The translations under genes were made by a program, and so were the position numbers. Under the pieces are notes generated by a model that was given only the letters and a program-made list of their open reading frames with translations, ran no database searches and was not told the origin of the DNA. From Algoriphagus aquimarinus (lineage in GTDB: Bacteria > Bacteroidota > Bacteroidia > Cytophagales > Cyclobacteriaceae): a DNA stretch of 64,000 nucleotides. The DNA lies in assembly GCF_007997215.1 (NCBI RefSeq), contig NZ_VORW01000007.1:62001-126000 (forward strand). Direction: 5' to 3'. Below, one piece after another: positions 37,780 to 47,251 of the stretch. Positions within the stretch are counted from its first letter, which is position 1. Each line of letters opens with the position of its first letter.

Positions 37780-37866
37780 TTATAACCATCGAGTTGACGG
37801 ACTAAATCAATTGTAGCCTTTTTTTTCTGGGTTCACAAAATGGTTTGCGAGCTTAGGCTACCCGGT

Positions 37867-38343
37867 TTATTCATTAAAGAAAGGCTTCATCTCGTTGTGA
37901 ATATTTTCACGGAGAGCTTTTAGCTTTATAGCGTATTCTTCTAGTTTTTTCTCCTGATCGGTTTGTGGGATCCAAGGCTTCACTTTTTTGGGAGTTCCAT
38001 TTTCATCCACTGACACGAAAATGATAATGCAGTGCGTCTTTTTCTCAAATTCTTGATGCGAAAAATCTCTGGAATACACCTCCACCATGATGTGAATACT
38101 GGAACTCCCAGTATAGATCACCGAGCAATCGACTTTGATCACCTCACCGATATTGATGGGTTTATAGAAACGAATACCACCCACATAAACAGTCACACAG
38201 TAACTTTCCGACCATGTTCTGGCACAAGTATAGGCCGCTTGATCTATCCATTTCATCACGACTCCGCCATGGACTTTGCCACCGAAATTTATGTCAGAAG
38301 GTTCGCTAATAAACTGGAAGGAGGTTTTGTGTGAGGTATCCAT
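37867..38343 (-). CDS. Acyl-CoA thioesterase, hotdog fold
   Basis: A 158-residue cytoplasmic thioesterase of the YciA/BFIT-like hotdog group. The motif INFGGKVHGGVVMKWIDQAA holds the conserved His-Gly-Gly and the catalytic-helix Asp; GGIRFYKPINIGEVIKVDC forms the long strands. It hydrolyses acyl-CoA, with chain-length preference not predictable here. The C-terminal 20 residues form a charged helix. Single-gene unit. Confidence 0.9.
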   Translation of the reverse strand: MDTSHKTSFQFISEPSDINFGGKVHGGVVMKWIDQAAYTCARTWSESYCVTVYVGGIRFYKPINIGEVIKVDCSVIYTGSSSIHIMVEVYSRDFSHQEFEKKTHCIIIFVSVDENGTPKKVKPWIPQTDQEKKLEEYAIKLKALRENIHNEMKPFFNE

Positions 38344-38450
38344 AGGTTTGCTTGGTTTTATAGGTCTGCTAAGCTAAGGGATATTTTGGGGTTTTTATAG
38401 GTTGTATCGATCGTGCCTTTGGCACTTTGGATTAACTTAGGATTACTATG

Positions 38451-38481
38451 ACCCTGAATTTCGCCATGCTGTATTCGGGGT
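38451..38481. repeat. Short imperfect inverted repeat in a gene-free stretch
   Basis: ACCCTGAAT (38451-38459) pairs with ATTCGGGGT (38473-38481) with one G-T pair. It lies in the 296-nt gap 38344-38639, which otherwise shows no gene. The wording resembles accctgaat...attcagggt intergenic palindromes dispersed in Bacteroidetes genomes. Confidence 0.4.
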
Positions 38482-38639
38482 TTGGACTGGGAATGCCGTT
38501 GGCATACAGGAGGCTCTTTTAACTACCTATCGCTTTGTGTTTGAGGATTTATCTTGACTACTGCAAGACCAATATTTGCCTGGAATACAATTCTAGATAA
38601 TATAAATCGCCATTCAATTTTTTCATTCTGCTAATTGGC

Positions 38640-39284
38640 TCAATCGTTAGGGATAGATTCTATGATTGTATGTTCACTATTCAGAGTAAGTAAATGAACA
38701 GAAATTAGTAAAAGTTCTTCTTTCGAACTCAAATCAAACGTCGAAGGGTTTTCAAGAAGTTGTACCGTCATAGACGGAGGATAGTCACCGGCCATTTCAA
38801 AAGTATTTCCATAAGCAGCGAGCCTATTGTTGTTAGAACAGTAATCTATTAAAAAGCTACCGAATCTACCGCCCGTTTTAGGACAGAGAGACTCAACGTT
38901 TACTACACTATCTTCGGAATAGGATCTTGTTCCTTTACAAATAGCCCAAATGTCACTAAATAAAACAGGAGATAAGGAGTCCAAAAGTTCACTTTGCTTT
39001 GATTTGGAAATCCCAGTAATTTCATAATCGTAGCCATTAAATCGATCAAAGTATTTGTTAAAACAACTTGCCTGATCTCCGCCACAGTCTTTAATTATTT
39101 GTCCAATTACAAATTCAGTTAGTTTATTAAGTTCTTCGATCTGATTGGGTTCGAAGTAGGTTTCAAGTTGTGTTTTGCTCTCATCTTTTCCAAATTCCTT
39201 CACAATCGCTATTAAGCTAATCGAAAGGAATATAGCGCCTAATGCTACAAGAATAAGTCTAATTTTATTCTTTGTCATGATCAT
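38640..39284 (-). CDS. Hypothetical single-pass membrane protein
   Basis: A 214-residue protein with one N-terminal membrane helix (IRLILVALGAIFLSISLIAI) and an extracytoplasmic domain that contains several cysteines (KDCGGDQASC, AICKGTRS, ESLCPKTG, DYCSNNN), likely forming disulfides. ATGs at 39284 and 39278 are both possible. No family recognised. It begins 13 nt after the helical-protein gene upstream, so it is probably the last gene of the photolyase operon. Confidence 0.65.
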   Translation of the reverse strand: MIMTKNKIRLILVALGAIFLSISLIAIVKEFGKDESKTQLETYFEPNQIEELNKLTEFVIGQIIKDCGGDQASCFNKYFDRFNGYDYEITGISKSKQSELLDSLSPVLFSDIWAICKGTRSYSEDSVVNVESLCPKTGGRFGSFLIDYCSNNNRLAAYGNTFEMAGDYPPSMTVQLLENPSTFDLSSKEELLLISVHLLTLNSEHTIIESIPND

Positions 39285-39297
39285 CGAAATCTATTTA

Positions 39298-40131
39298 TCA
39301 CCCCAAAATCTTATCAAACAACTGATGTGCTTGTTTCTCGGCTTGGGAAGAAAGGATCTTCTTTTCTGCTTTGAGCTCTTTTACCCAGTCTAGGTATTTC
39401 TTAGATACTTCCTGCTTGGTGCCTAGGAAATGTGTCAATGACTGTAACGAAAGGTGATTGGAATACCAAGGTTTGAGGTTGTTCTTCAGAATTCCGATTT
39501 CCTCGTGTATCCCGGCGATAAAAATAGAGTTGAATCCCATTTGTATAAGGGTGTTTTCCAACATGATGATGGTTCGCAAACCTTCAAAAGTATCCTTCAA
39601 GGCCTTGCTATCCATGGCCCCTTTGTGGTCTAGATTGAAAAATTCCAGTTCCTCCTGAATGATCTGATTCACCCCGGTATGAATAGCCAGAGGTTTAATT
39701 CCTCGGCTGGCGGTCATGGCTTTTTGATGAAACTCATCCCAGCTTTTCAGCGTGCTGCCTACGATCAGATCAAAGGCATCGGTATAAAGTTTCTTCTTGT
39801 ATTTATCCAGATGTATGCGATATCCCCCGTATTTGAAACCTAGTTCTTCTTCGCGATCATTCAGGCTTTTTTCTGCTAGTTTGAAATGATGGATTTTCCG
39901 CAGGCTTCTCTTCATTTGTTTGAAATCCGAGAAAATATTGAAATTCAAGCCTTCAATATCAAAGTGAACCTTTGCCATCAAGTCGGCATAGAGCTCCAGG
40001 AACTCCATTTTCCCTAGAAGTTCTATTGCTTTCTTGGACTTGATCTGCTTTCCCAAAGCCAAAAAAACTGCTTTGGCCTCTTGGTGCTGTGATTCAAAAA
40101 GCTGAAAGACAGGGGATACTTTTGCCTGCAT
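39298..40131 (-). CDS. Hypothetical all-helical protein, possibly CHAD-like
   Basis: A 277-residue soluble protein made of long amphipathic helices in two halves (about 1-135 and 140-277). The pattern with basic helix FKQMKRSLRKIHHFKLAEKS and a second-half helix MLENTLIQMGFNSIFIAGIH recalls CHAD four-helix bundles that bind polyphosphate, but the histidine pattern is not convincing. Begins 3 nt after the stop of the DUF2027-Smr gene, so it is surely translated from the same transcript. Confidence 0.6.
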   Translation of the reverse strand: MQAKVSPVFQLFESQHQEAKAVFLALGKQIKSKKAIELLGKMEFLELYADLMAKVHFDIEGLNFNIFSDFKQMKRSLRKIHHFKLAEKSLNDREEELGFKYGGYRIHLDKYKKKLYTDAFDLIVGSTLKSWDEFHQKAMTASRGIKPLAIHTGVNQIIQEELEFFNLDHKGAMDSKALKDTFEGLRTIIMLENTLIQMGFNSIFIAGIHEEIGILKNNLKPWYSNHLSLQSLTHFLGTKQEVSKKYLDWVKELKAEKKILSSQAEKQAHQLFDKILG

Positions 40132-40134
40132 AGA

Positions 40135-41085
40135 TTAGGAGATTCTGACCAAGGTAGCACCGTAGCCCCACTGATCCTTTTGCGTATCCTGAAAGTACTT
40201 AATATTTTGGAGTTGACTGAGGCGCTTGTGAATTTCTTTGCGAAGCACACCATTTCCTATGCCGTGAATAAATGTGATTTCATCCATTCCCGATACCATA
40301 GCCTGATCAAGATTTCTGTCAAAAGACTCCAGTTGCACACGAAGAATTTCAGAATTGCTCATTCCCTTGGGATCTGTCGCTAGCTTTTCTATATGCAAAT
40401 CAATAGATCTGGCTGGTTTAGGAGTTTTTGGAGTTTCAGATTTTGGTCTGATTTCTTCCAGTTCCTGGTTTAGCGCTCGTATATCGAGTTCCTTGGTAGT
40501 TTGTTCTAGTGGAAAAATGTAAGCAGTTTTATCCAAGCGAGGTGCTTTGCTAAGATGTTTGAAAAACTGAGTTGCCTTCATCTTCAGCTGACGCTCAAAA
40601 GCAGGAATTGCCTTTTCCAGCGTATTATGAATTGGGATAAACCTTAGCAAAAATGCTGGCCATTCGTCCATTTCCTTCAGTAATCTATCATCGAATTTCT
40701 TTGCCTCACCAGCATTCAGCGTAGCTGCAAGTAAAGTGCGCTGATTAGTACCAAACACCTCCGATGCATGTGCCAAATAAGCCTGCCGGCTGTCGTTGAT
40801 CAGGTAAAGACTAAGACTCTGATCATTGATAGGAACAAAAGCGAGGTAAAGTCCCTGATCTTTTGGGCCAGAAATGGGAATAGGCGTATCAATTTCTTTT
40901 TCTTCCATTGACTTTTCGCCAAAATGTTCCTTTTCAGCTGCATTGATTAGAACCAGTTCTGATTTCAAAGCAGGAATGATAAATCCGTCCTCGATTTCTA
41001 TCTGCATTCTTCCACTAGAGGAAATTTTGCGGATTATTCCTTCTTCGTTTCCGTGAAGTAGTCTTACTCGGTCTCCGATATTCAT
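40135..41085 (-). CDS. DUF2027 and Smr domain protein
   Basis: A 316-residue two-domain protein typical of Bacteroidetes. An N-terminal SH3-like barrel (MNIGDRVRLLHGNEEGIIRK) and DUF2027 region (about 70-200) are followed by a C-terminal Smr domain (about 225-316) with DLHIEKLA and the TFIHGIGNGVLRKEIHKRL loop, in which HGxGxG matches the nuclease motif of MutS2/Smr. It may bind or nick nucleic acid. Its ATG overlaps the photolyase stop by 4 nt, suggesting translational coupling with a DNA repair gene. Confidence 0.9.
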   Translation of the reverse strand: MNIGDRVRLLHGNEEGIIRKISSSGRMQIEIEDGFIIPALKSELVLINAAEKEHFGEKSMEEKEIDTPIPISGPKDQGLYLAFVPINDQSLSLYLINDSRQAYLAHASEVFGTNQRTLLAATLNAGEAKKFDDRLLKEMDEWPAFLLRFIPIHNTLEKAIPAFERQLKMKATQFFKHLSKAPRLDKTAYIFPLEQTTKELDIRALNQELEEIRPKSETPKTPKPARSIDLHIEKLATDPKGMSNSEILRVQLESFDRNLDQAMVSGMDEITFIHGIGNGVLRKEIHKRLSQLQNIKYFQDTQKDQWGYGATLVRIS

Positions 41086-42380
41086 TGATTCAGGGCTGAT
41101 TTGTAGGTGTCGATTGCACGTTGCCTTGCAAATTTATGATCTACTATCGGTTTTGGGTACTTATCTGAGTTTATTTCAGGAATCCATTTTTTGATGTACT
41201 TCCAATTCTTGTCAAACTTCTCTTGCTGGGAGGTAGGATTGAATACCCGAAAGTAAGGTTGAGCGTCCGTACCAGTGCCTGCTGCCCATTGCCAGCCACC
41301 ATTATTCGAGGCTAATTCGTAGTCGAGTAATTTCTCAGCGAAGTAGGTTTCACCCCAGCGCCAGTCTATTAACAAATGCTTGGTGAGAAAGGAAGCCACC
41401 ACCATCCGCACGCGATTGTGCATGTAGCCTGTATAATTGAGTTCTCTCATTCCGGCATCGACGATAGGATAGCCAGTTTTCCCTTCGCACCAAGCAGCAA
41501 ACTCTTCTTCGTTATTTCTCCAAGGAATCCGATCATAAGCTGGCTTGAATGCCTGATCCACCACCTGAGGATTGTATGCCAAGATCATCATGTAAAACTC
41601 CCGCCAGATCAATTCATTGAGAAAAGTAGCATTGAGTTCGGATGCTTTGTGTGCTAGTTTTCGGATGGAAATGGTACCAAAGCGTAAATGAATTCCCAGT
41701 CTCGAAGTGCCATCCTGGGATGGGAAATCACGGGTTTGATTGTAATGTGAGATGATTTCCTCATCTGCAGTTTTGGATGGAATCGAGATCTCACTTTTTG
41801 CAAAACCAATTTCCTCCAAGGAGGGAAGTCCTAAAGCGGAAGTTTGCAGCAGATTTTTCCAATGCATGGGTTTGAACTCCTCAGGCTTGGAAGAGTTGAA
41901 CTTACTCAGCCAAACCTTGCTGAAAGGAGTGAAGACCTTGTAGAATTCCCCTGAGCCATTCAATATTTCTCCTGGCTCGAAGATCATCTGGTCTTTGAAT
42001 GTGTGAAATGGGATTTCTTTGCTTTCTAATAATGACTTTACCTTTTCATCACGACTTTTTGCATATGGCTCATAATCCCGGTTGGTGTAAACAGACTGAA
42101 TTGCATACTCGCTAAGAAGCTCTTTGTAAATGGCTTCAGGATCTCCGTATTTGACTAATATAGCAGATCCTATTTTCTCTAATTCTTGATGAATTTGTCT
42201 GATTTGATCGTGGATGAATTCAACTCTCGCGTCTGCCTTATTATCTAACTTATCCAGTATGTTTTTGTCGAAAATGAATAAGGGTAGGACGTTTTCATTT
42301 TCTTTCAAAGCTTGGTATAAGCCGTGATTATCTTCTATTCGGAGATCTCTTCGGAACCAAAAAATACTGACTTTCTTCAT
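41082..42380 (-). CDS. phrB: Deoxyribodipyrimidine photolyase (class I type)
   Basis: Light-driven repair enzyme of 432 residues that splits cyclobutane pyrimidine dimers using FADH. N-terminal alpha/beta antenna domain (VSIFWFRRDLRIEDNHGLYQ). The FAD-binding helical domain includes TSRLGIHLRFGTIS, LIWREFYMMIL, GYPIVDAGMREL, MHNRVRMVVASFLTKHLLID, NNGGWQWAAGTGTDA and YFRVFNP, all diagnostic. It is the first gene of a four-gene unit on the minus strand (42380 to 38640). Confidence 0.95.
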   Translation of the reverse strand: MKKVSIFWFRRDLRIEDNHGLYQALKENENVLPLFIFDKNILDKLDNKADARVEFIHDQIRQIHQELEKIGSAILVKYGDPEAIYKELLSEYAIQSVYTNRDYEPYAKSRDEKVKSLLESKEIPFHTFKDQMIFEPGEILNGSGEFYKVFTPFSKVWLSKFNSSKPEEFKPMHWKNLLQTSALGLPSLEEIGFAKSEISIPSKTADEEIISHYNQTRDFPSQDGTSRLGIHLRFGTISIRKLAHKASELNATFLNELIWREFYMMILAYNPQVVDQAFKPAYDRIPWRNNEEEFAAWCEGKTGYPIVDAGMRELNYTGYMHNRVRMVVASFLTKHLLIDWRWGETYFAEKLLDYELASNNGGWQWAAGTGTDAQPYFRVFNPTSQQEKFDKNWKYIKKWIPEINSDKYPKPIVDHKFARQRAIDTYKSALNQ

Positions 42381-42510
42381 TTTGATTTTATAGGTGTAAT
42401 AGAGAAAAGAGGCTAATTGTTTAGAATATTTATGGGGATAGACAAATTAGAACCAGTTGTGCCTCAGATGCAATCATCATTAAAGACAGTTGTGAAAAAA
42501 GGCGATTAGA

Positions 42511-42582
42511 ATAAAATCCCCCTAGCCCCCTTTAATTAAATTACGTTTCCAATAGTAATTAGGAAATCAAGGGGGATTCTAT
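42511..42582. repeat. C5/G5-rich dispersed repeat (copy 2) with nested inverted repeats
   Basis: AATCCCCC (42515-42522) pairs with GGGGGATT (42571-42578). A second dyad, TTTCC...GGAAA, lies between. The left end AAATCCCCCTAGCCCCCTTT closely matches the reverse complement of the repeat at 27081-27099. It occupies the gap between photolyase and tamB ends. Confidence 0.6.
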
Positions 42583-42643
42583 CACGCTAATATTTCAGTA
42601 GAAAAATCAGTGCTGATCAGCGAAATTTGCCAGCGGAATAAAC

Positions 42644-45600
42644 TTAAAAATTCCCTTCTTTCAACATTCTAATCCTACGTTCCTGATCCAGTGAGTCAAG
42701 TCTTTCTTCGATATTGTCCAATTTGATCGGTTTCCATTCCTCCTTTTTCTCAAACTGATAGCGCAAGAAATCATCCTGATCATTGATTATCAGTTTCTCT
42801 TTTTTCTTTCTTGTCAGTTTCTTGAAAAGCTCGGAAAATGAATTGAAGGAAACGTTTTGAGAAATCGAAACGCCGTACGTTGATACGTTTTTGGAGAGTG
42901 AAAGCGAGGTGAACGTATTGAAGTTGTTTCGATTGAAAACCCGCATTCTATAGACTCCATCTTCGGTAAGCATGTATTCCGCCTGCCAATCTCCAATGAT
43001 GGAGTTAGCGTCGGTATTGCCACGATTGTCAGTGAATCCACCGTCTCTAGACACACGCAATCGACCATCCAAGAAAGTATAGGCGACACTGAGTTGGAAG
43101 GTTTCAAGGGCATTTTGATCCAACGTGGCTACGTCGAGATCTACCTCTAGATTTTTGTCTACCTGACCCAAGAAGCTATTGAGCTGGGATGATAGTAATT
43201 GTCCCAAACTCGAAGAGATATTGGAAACTCCTGAGAACTGCCCTTCTGGAGAAAATGAGCGGGTCATGATGACTGAGAAAACCTGGCGATTCATCTCTTG
43301 CTCATCATTTGCGATTTTGTTTTGAAAAGATGAAATAGTGGTCTGAGTTTCCCCAGTGCTTGGGAATTGGGTAAAGTCAAAGCCAAAAGAAATGTCTGGG
43401 GATAATAACTCGCCATCTAAGTTCAGCAATACTTTGACTGGATATCGTCGGCTGGAAGTTGAACTTTTAGTTTGAGAGGTTACAGTGGAGGCAAGCAGAG
43501 GTTGTAGCGATACAGTCTCTGTGTATTCAGCCGAGATGTCCATGATACCGGCATAGGGATCACCATACCAGGTAATACGCCCACCAGGTTTGATGTTGAA
43601 TTGCTTTTTTACCACATTGTAGAGAGAGAAATTGTACTTGCCTTCAGAGATTTCGTAGGTGCCATTCAGCGTGAAATTGCCCTGAGTATCGATGTTCATG
43701 GTCAGTACACCTCTTCCCCGGCCGGAGATTCCTTCTTCGGTTCTTGGGTCAATGATGATCTCTGCGTAAGCATCAGGAGTAATATCAAGCACGAAATTCA
43801 TCCGCACATTTTCCAGTTCCAGTCTATTCACTTCCTCCGCGATTTGCTTGATTCTTACAGTATCCTGGATGTTGATCATGTGTATGAAATCCTCCTGAGA
43901 TTGGGTGCTACTGCTACTCAAAGGGATGAAAATCTGCGTATTGGGCTGACTAGTAGCGCGGGCATTGATATCTAGGTTTTTGGTTGTTCCGATTACCGAA
44001 GCAGTTCCTGTGACGAAGGCCGTACCATAGAAAGTTTCATTATCATTATCTGTAGTATTCATCACCTGCAGATTATTGAGGTTGGCTCTGATGTCCAATC
44101 TGATGTCGTTAAAACCCCTATGGTATATCCCGCCGGTTAGTGTAGCCCCATGTCCATACAGGTCCTTGAGTTCTAACTGTTGAAAACTGATTTGTGTAGG
44201 TCTGAAGAGTATATTGCCGTTAAGCAGATAGGTGGTCTTGAGATAGTTTACAGTAAATCTGCCATTGTTTAATTTCCCTGTTCCATCGATTTGAGGTTCT
44301 GCCAATGTGCCTTTCAAATCCATTTTCCCTGATATAGTGCCACCCATACTGGAGAGATAATTGGATAAAAATGGTTCTAATATTACCAGACTTGCATCAT
44401 TTAGCGAGGCTTTCATGTCCAACTCTTGATTTTCAACCAGCATAAAGCCATTAAGGTCAATCGTCTTTTTCCCTTGATTTACATTGGACATGGAAATGTT
44501 TAGTTTCTCCAAGTCCAGATTCGCTTTTGCACTCATGTCTCCAATTGGAAACTTGTTGATAGCAAATTGATCAAGCGTGAATTCTCCTTCAATCAGTGCC
44601 TTATCAAATAGGTTTTTGAATGAAATAGAGCCGTTTGCTGTACCATCAAAATCCTGTGGGGACAGCGTATTGAGCAAGTCAATATTTACATTGTTGATTT
44701 TAAGATTTAAGCGCTCTTCTTGTTGGCGACTTACTTTTCCCTGAAGAGAAATGTATTGATTCTCATTGTAGATTTTTAAGCTATCCACCAGTATTTCGGC
44801 AGGAGTAATGGTGATTAGATTCAGAGAATCAAATTTCCATTCCCTATCAAGAACTTTTAGAGACGAGGGATCAAAAGCGAGTTGTGTGTTTTGTGAGGTA
44901 AAACGCGCAGAAGCATTGATTCTAGCAGCACTTTGAGTAGAATCTTGATCCAGTGTCAAATTGATATCCATTTCATCCTTATCCCAGATAGCCTCAAATC
45001 CGAAATTGGTAAACTGAATGGATTTCCCTATGTCCTGTGTTTTGGAGTACACATAGAAGGAGGCTAGAATATCCGGGCTATTGATGAGTTTAGAGGTGTT
45101 AAAGTCAATATTGATGTTCTGGGCTGAGTTGTTTTTGTATTTAAGTGTGTCTATGCTGGTGAAGAAATTGAAGATGGTATTTTCTTGGGTTTGATAGAAA
45201 GCGCCCTCCAGAACCATGTTTTTCGAAAGGCTTAGATCAGGTTCAAAAAGCTGAACAATAGGATTGATATTTATTAATCGAAGGTTAAGATCGAGATTGT
45301 AGATTTCAGAGAAATCTCGTTCGAGATCAGCAATCGGTTGCTCTTCATTTAAGATAATGGCTATGTATTGCTGGAGCAAAATATCTAGATCCCGACCCAT
45401 TTGCTCTAGGTTGAATTGCCCAGAGGCAGCGGCTACTAGGTAGTCAGAATTAAGTGACATGGTTCGAGTACCTCCGGCAAAAAGAGATTGGAAATTGAAA
45501 TCGCCGATATGCAAGTACCTATCCAGATAGCCCACTTCAATGTTCCTGAACCTCGCAATGCCCTGAATGTCATCTAGCTTAATTCCTTTAGTGTCAATGA

Positions 45601-47251
45601 TTAGATTTCCACTGATGAACGTAGCTTTTTCAGTGAAATTCAATCGATCTAGAAAAGCTGTATCTATCTGTAGATTCATCTGCACTGAGTCAGTTGATTC
45701 CCGGAGGTTTACCAGACCATTTGCGGCAATTTTCAGATTTGGATCTGTGACCGTGATGTTTCCTTTGAAGAGATCCCGACCATAAGTTGCATCAGTTTTT
45801 ATGTTGGTGTAATCGTAATTATTGAAACCAAATTTTGTGACATCTGCGTCCACATCGAGAAGGAGGTTGTCTATTGAATTACCCTTGGTGTTTACATGGC
45901 CTTTAAGACTGACTTTTTGAAAGGATTCTCTGTCTCCGACTATAATACCTAAGTCAAGATTCTTTGTCGTGATATTAGAAACGGTGGTGGGCAAGCCTTC
46001 TACTAGATCAAAATTCACTCGGCCTACAATATCGCCAATGGATGTTTTGAATTCTCCATTGGTATCGAAGCGATGTAAATAGCCCGCGAAATCAGCAGTC
46101 AGGCGTATTGTGTTGAATTTGTTGATTTGTGCGGTAACATTGCTAGGCAGATAAGGAGCAAGGTCTCTGGAAAATATGGTTGAGTTTTTAAGCGAAAGAT
46201 TGATGTAGGTATCATCGATATTCGGTAATCCATCCAATCTGAAAGCTCCAAAAATTGCTGTCTTTTCCCCAATTCTAATGAGCAGTTCTTCTGAGCGAAT
46301 ATCTGATACAGGCCCGGCTACTTTTCCTGAAAGGTAGATTTCATCATCAATGTTCGGCAAAGAAGGAGCGAATAGCTTCAGGTCTCCCAGATGCAATTTG
46401 GTTTCATCCATATTGGTGATGATGACGACTTCTTCTACGAAATTGGAAAATGCTGCAGGTGTGGCATATTCAAAACGAAGAAAGTTTTTGATATGGCTAT
46501 TATCTGATTTCAAACTTAGCTTATCAAACTCCAAGAATTCAGGTCCGTACTTCATATCCGTTTTGAGTTCTTTGATCTCAAAACCAGAAGTCAGCTCCGT
46601 TCCAGTCAACATTTTAATGTCAGCTCCAATCTCTGGCCCTTCCAGATAAAAGTTTTCTGCATTTAGCGTAATGTCTGAAAAGCGGAGTTTGTTGTAATCC
46701 AGTCCTTTAGTGATGGCATCTGTGATTACATTAACTAGAAATATTTCCGAATTTCTGAGTTCAACAGAGTTTATTTTGAACTGAGTAGGACCACTTGAAG
46801 TAGCGCCAGTACTGAACATATCGGCTAACTCTTCTATCCAGATATTAATATTCATGGCAGAATCCCCTTCATGCGTAAGCATGTGCAGCTTAGCGTTTTC
46901 CATGCGAACGGCATTGATGGTGGTGATGCCAGGAGGAATCAGCGAGAGCAGCTCAAAGTCGGCATTAATCTTTTTGGCTCCGATCATCAGGCTATCCCGA
47001 TGATCTCGAATCACTACATTTTCTAAGACTAGTGCATCCCACCAGGTAATTCGAATTTTTCCTATTTCTGTATGAAAAGTTGAATTTTTATTGAGAATAC
47101 CTGTTACTGTGTCGATTGCCTTATTCTGGACCCAAGTAATCTGTAGTGTTAAAGCCACTACTATAAGTAGCATGACTAGCGAAAAGACGATCCATAGCAG
47201 GATCCGAAACGCTTTGTGCAAAAAATCCGTAACTTTCGCGTTCTTTTCCAA
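42644..47251 (-). CDS. tamB: TamB-like translocation and assembly protein
   Basis: Very large (1535 residues) inner membrane-anchored protein of the TamB/AsmA-like bridge family, implicated in outer membrane protein assembly and lipid transport across the periplasm. One membrane helix (about 14-38, ILLWIVFSLVMLLIVVALTL) is followed by more than 1000 residues of repeated beta strands forming a groove. The C-terminal DUF490 region (about 1080-1480) includes GRGVLTMNIDTQGNFTLNGT. The only plausible start near the N-terminus is TTG at 47251, since an in-frame stop lies 6 nt upstream and the first ATG is inside the membrane helix. That TTG shares its first base with the tsaD ATG on the other strand. 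Confidence 0.92.
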   Translation of the reverse strand: MEKNAKVTDFLHKAFRILLWIVFSLVMLLIVVALTLQITWVQNKAIDTVTGILNKNSTFHTEIGKIRITWWDALVLENVVIRDHRDSLMIGAKKINADFELLSLIPPGITTINAVRMENAKLHMLTHEGDSAMNINIWIEELADMFSTGATSSGPTQFKINSVELRNSEIFLVNVITDAITKGLDYNKLRFSDITLNAENFYLEGPEIGADIKMLTGTELTSGFEIKELKTDMKYGPEFLEFDKLSLKSDNSHIKNFLRFEYATPAAFSNFVEEVVIITNMDETKLHLGDLKLFAPSLPNIDDEIYLSGKVAGPVSDIRSEELLIRIGEKTAIFGAFRLDGLPNIDDTYINLSLKNSTIFSRDLAPYLPSNVTAQINKFNTIRLTADFAGYLHRFDTNGEFKTSIGDIVGRVNFDLVEGLPTTVSNITTKNLDLGIIVGDRESFQKVSLKGHVNTKGNSIDNLLLDVDADVTKFGFNNYDYTNIKTDATYGRDLFKGNITVTDPNLKIAANGLVNLRESTDSVQMNLQIDTAFLDRLNFTEKATFISGNLIIDTKGIKLDDIQGIARFRNIEVGYLDRYLHIGDFNFQSLFAGGTRTMSLNSDYLVAAASGQFNLEQMGRDLDILLQQYIAIILNEEQPIADLERDFSEIYNLDLNLRLININPIVQLFEPDLSLSKNMVLEGAFYQTQENTIFNFFTSIDTLKYKNNSAQNINIDFNTSKLINSPDILASFYVYSKTQDIGKSIQFTNFGFEAIWDKDEMDINLTLDQDSTQSAARINASARFTSQNTQLAFDPSSLKVLDREWKFDSLNLITITPAEILVDSLKIYNENQYISLQGKVSRQQEERLNLKINNVNIDLLNTLSPQDFDGTANGSISFKNLFDKALIEGEFTLDQFAINKFPIGDMSAKANLDLEKLNISMSNVNQGKKTIDLNGFMLVENQELDMKASLNDASLVILEPFLSNYLSSMGGTISGKMDLKGTLAEPQIDGTGKLNNGRFTVNYLKTTYLLNGNILFRPTQISFQQLELKDLYGHGATLTGGIYHRGFNDIRLDIRANLNNLQVMNTTDNDNETFYGTAFVTGTASVIGTTKNLDINARATSQPNTQIFIPLSSSSTQSQEDFIHMINIQDTVRIKQIAEEVNRLELENVRMNFVLDITPDAYAEIIIDPRTEEGISGRGRGVLTMNIDTQGNFTLNGTYEISEGKYNFSLYNVVKKQFNIKPGGRITWYGDPYAGIMDISAEYTETVSLQPLLASTVTSQTKSSTSSRRYPVKVLLNLDGELLSPDISFGFDFTQFPSTGETQTTISSFQNKIANDEQEMNRQVFSVIMTRSFSPEGQFSGVSNISSSLGQLLSSQLNSFLGQVDKNLEVDLDVATLDQNALETFQLSVAYTFLDGRLRVSRDGGFTDNRGNTDANSIIGDWQAEYMLTEDGVYRMRVFNRNNFNTFTSLSLSKNVSTYGVSISQNVSFNSFSELFKKLTRKKKEKLIINDQDDFLRYQFEKKEEWKPIKLDNIEERLDSLDQERRIRMLKEGNF

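Noticed and set aside
43601..43975. Plus-strand frame of 124 codons inside tamB
   Set aside because: Covered by the conserved DUF490 part of tamB on the minus strand; no independent support.
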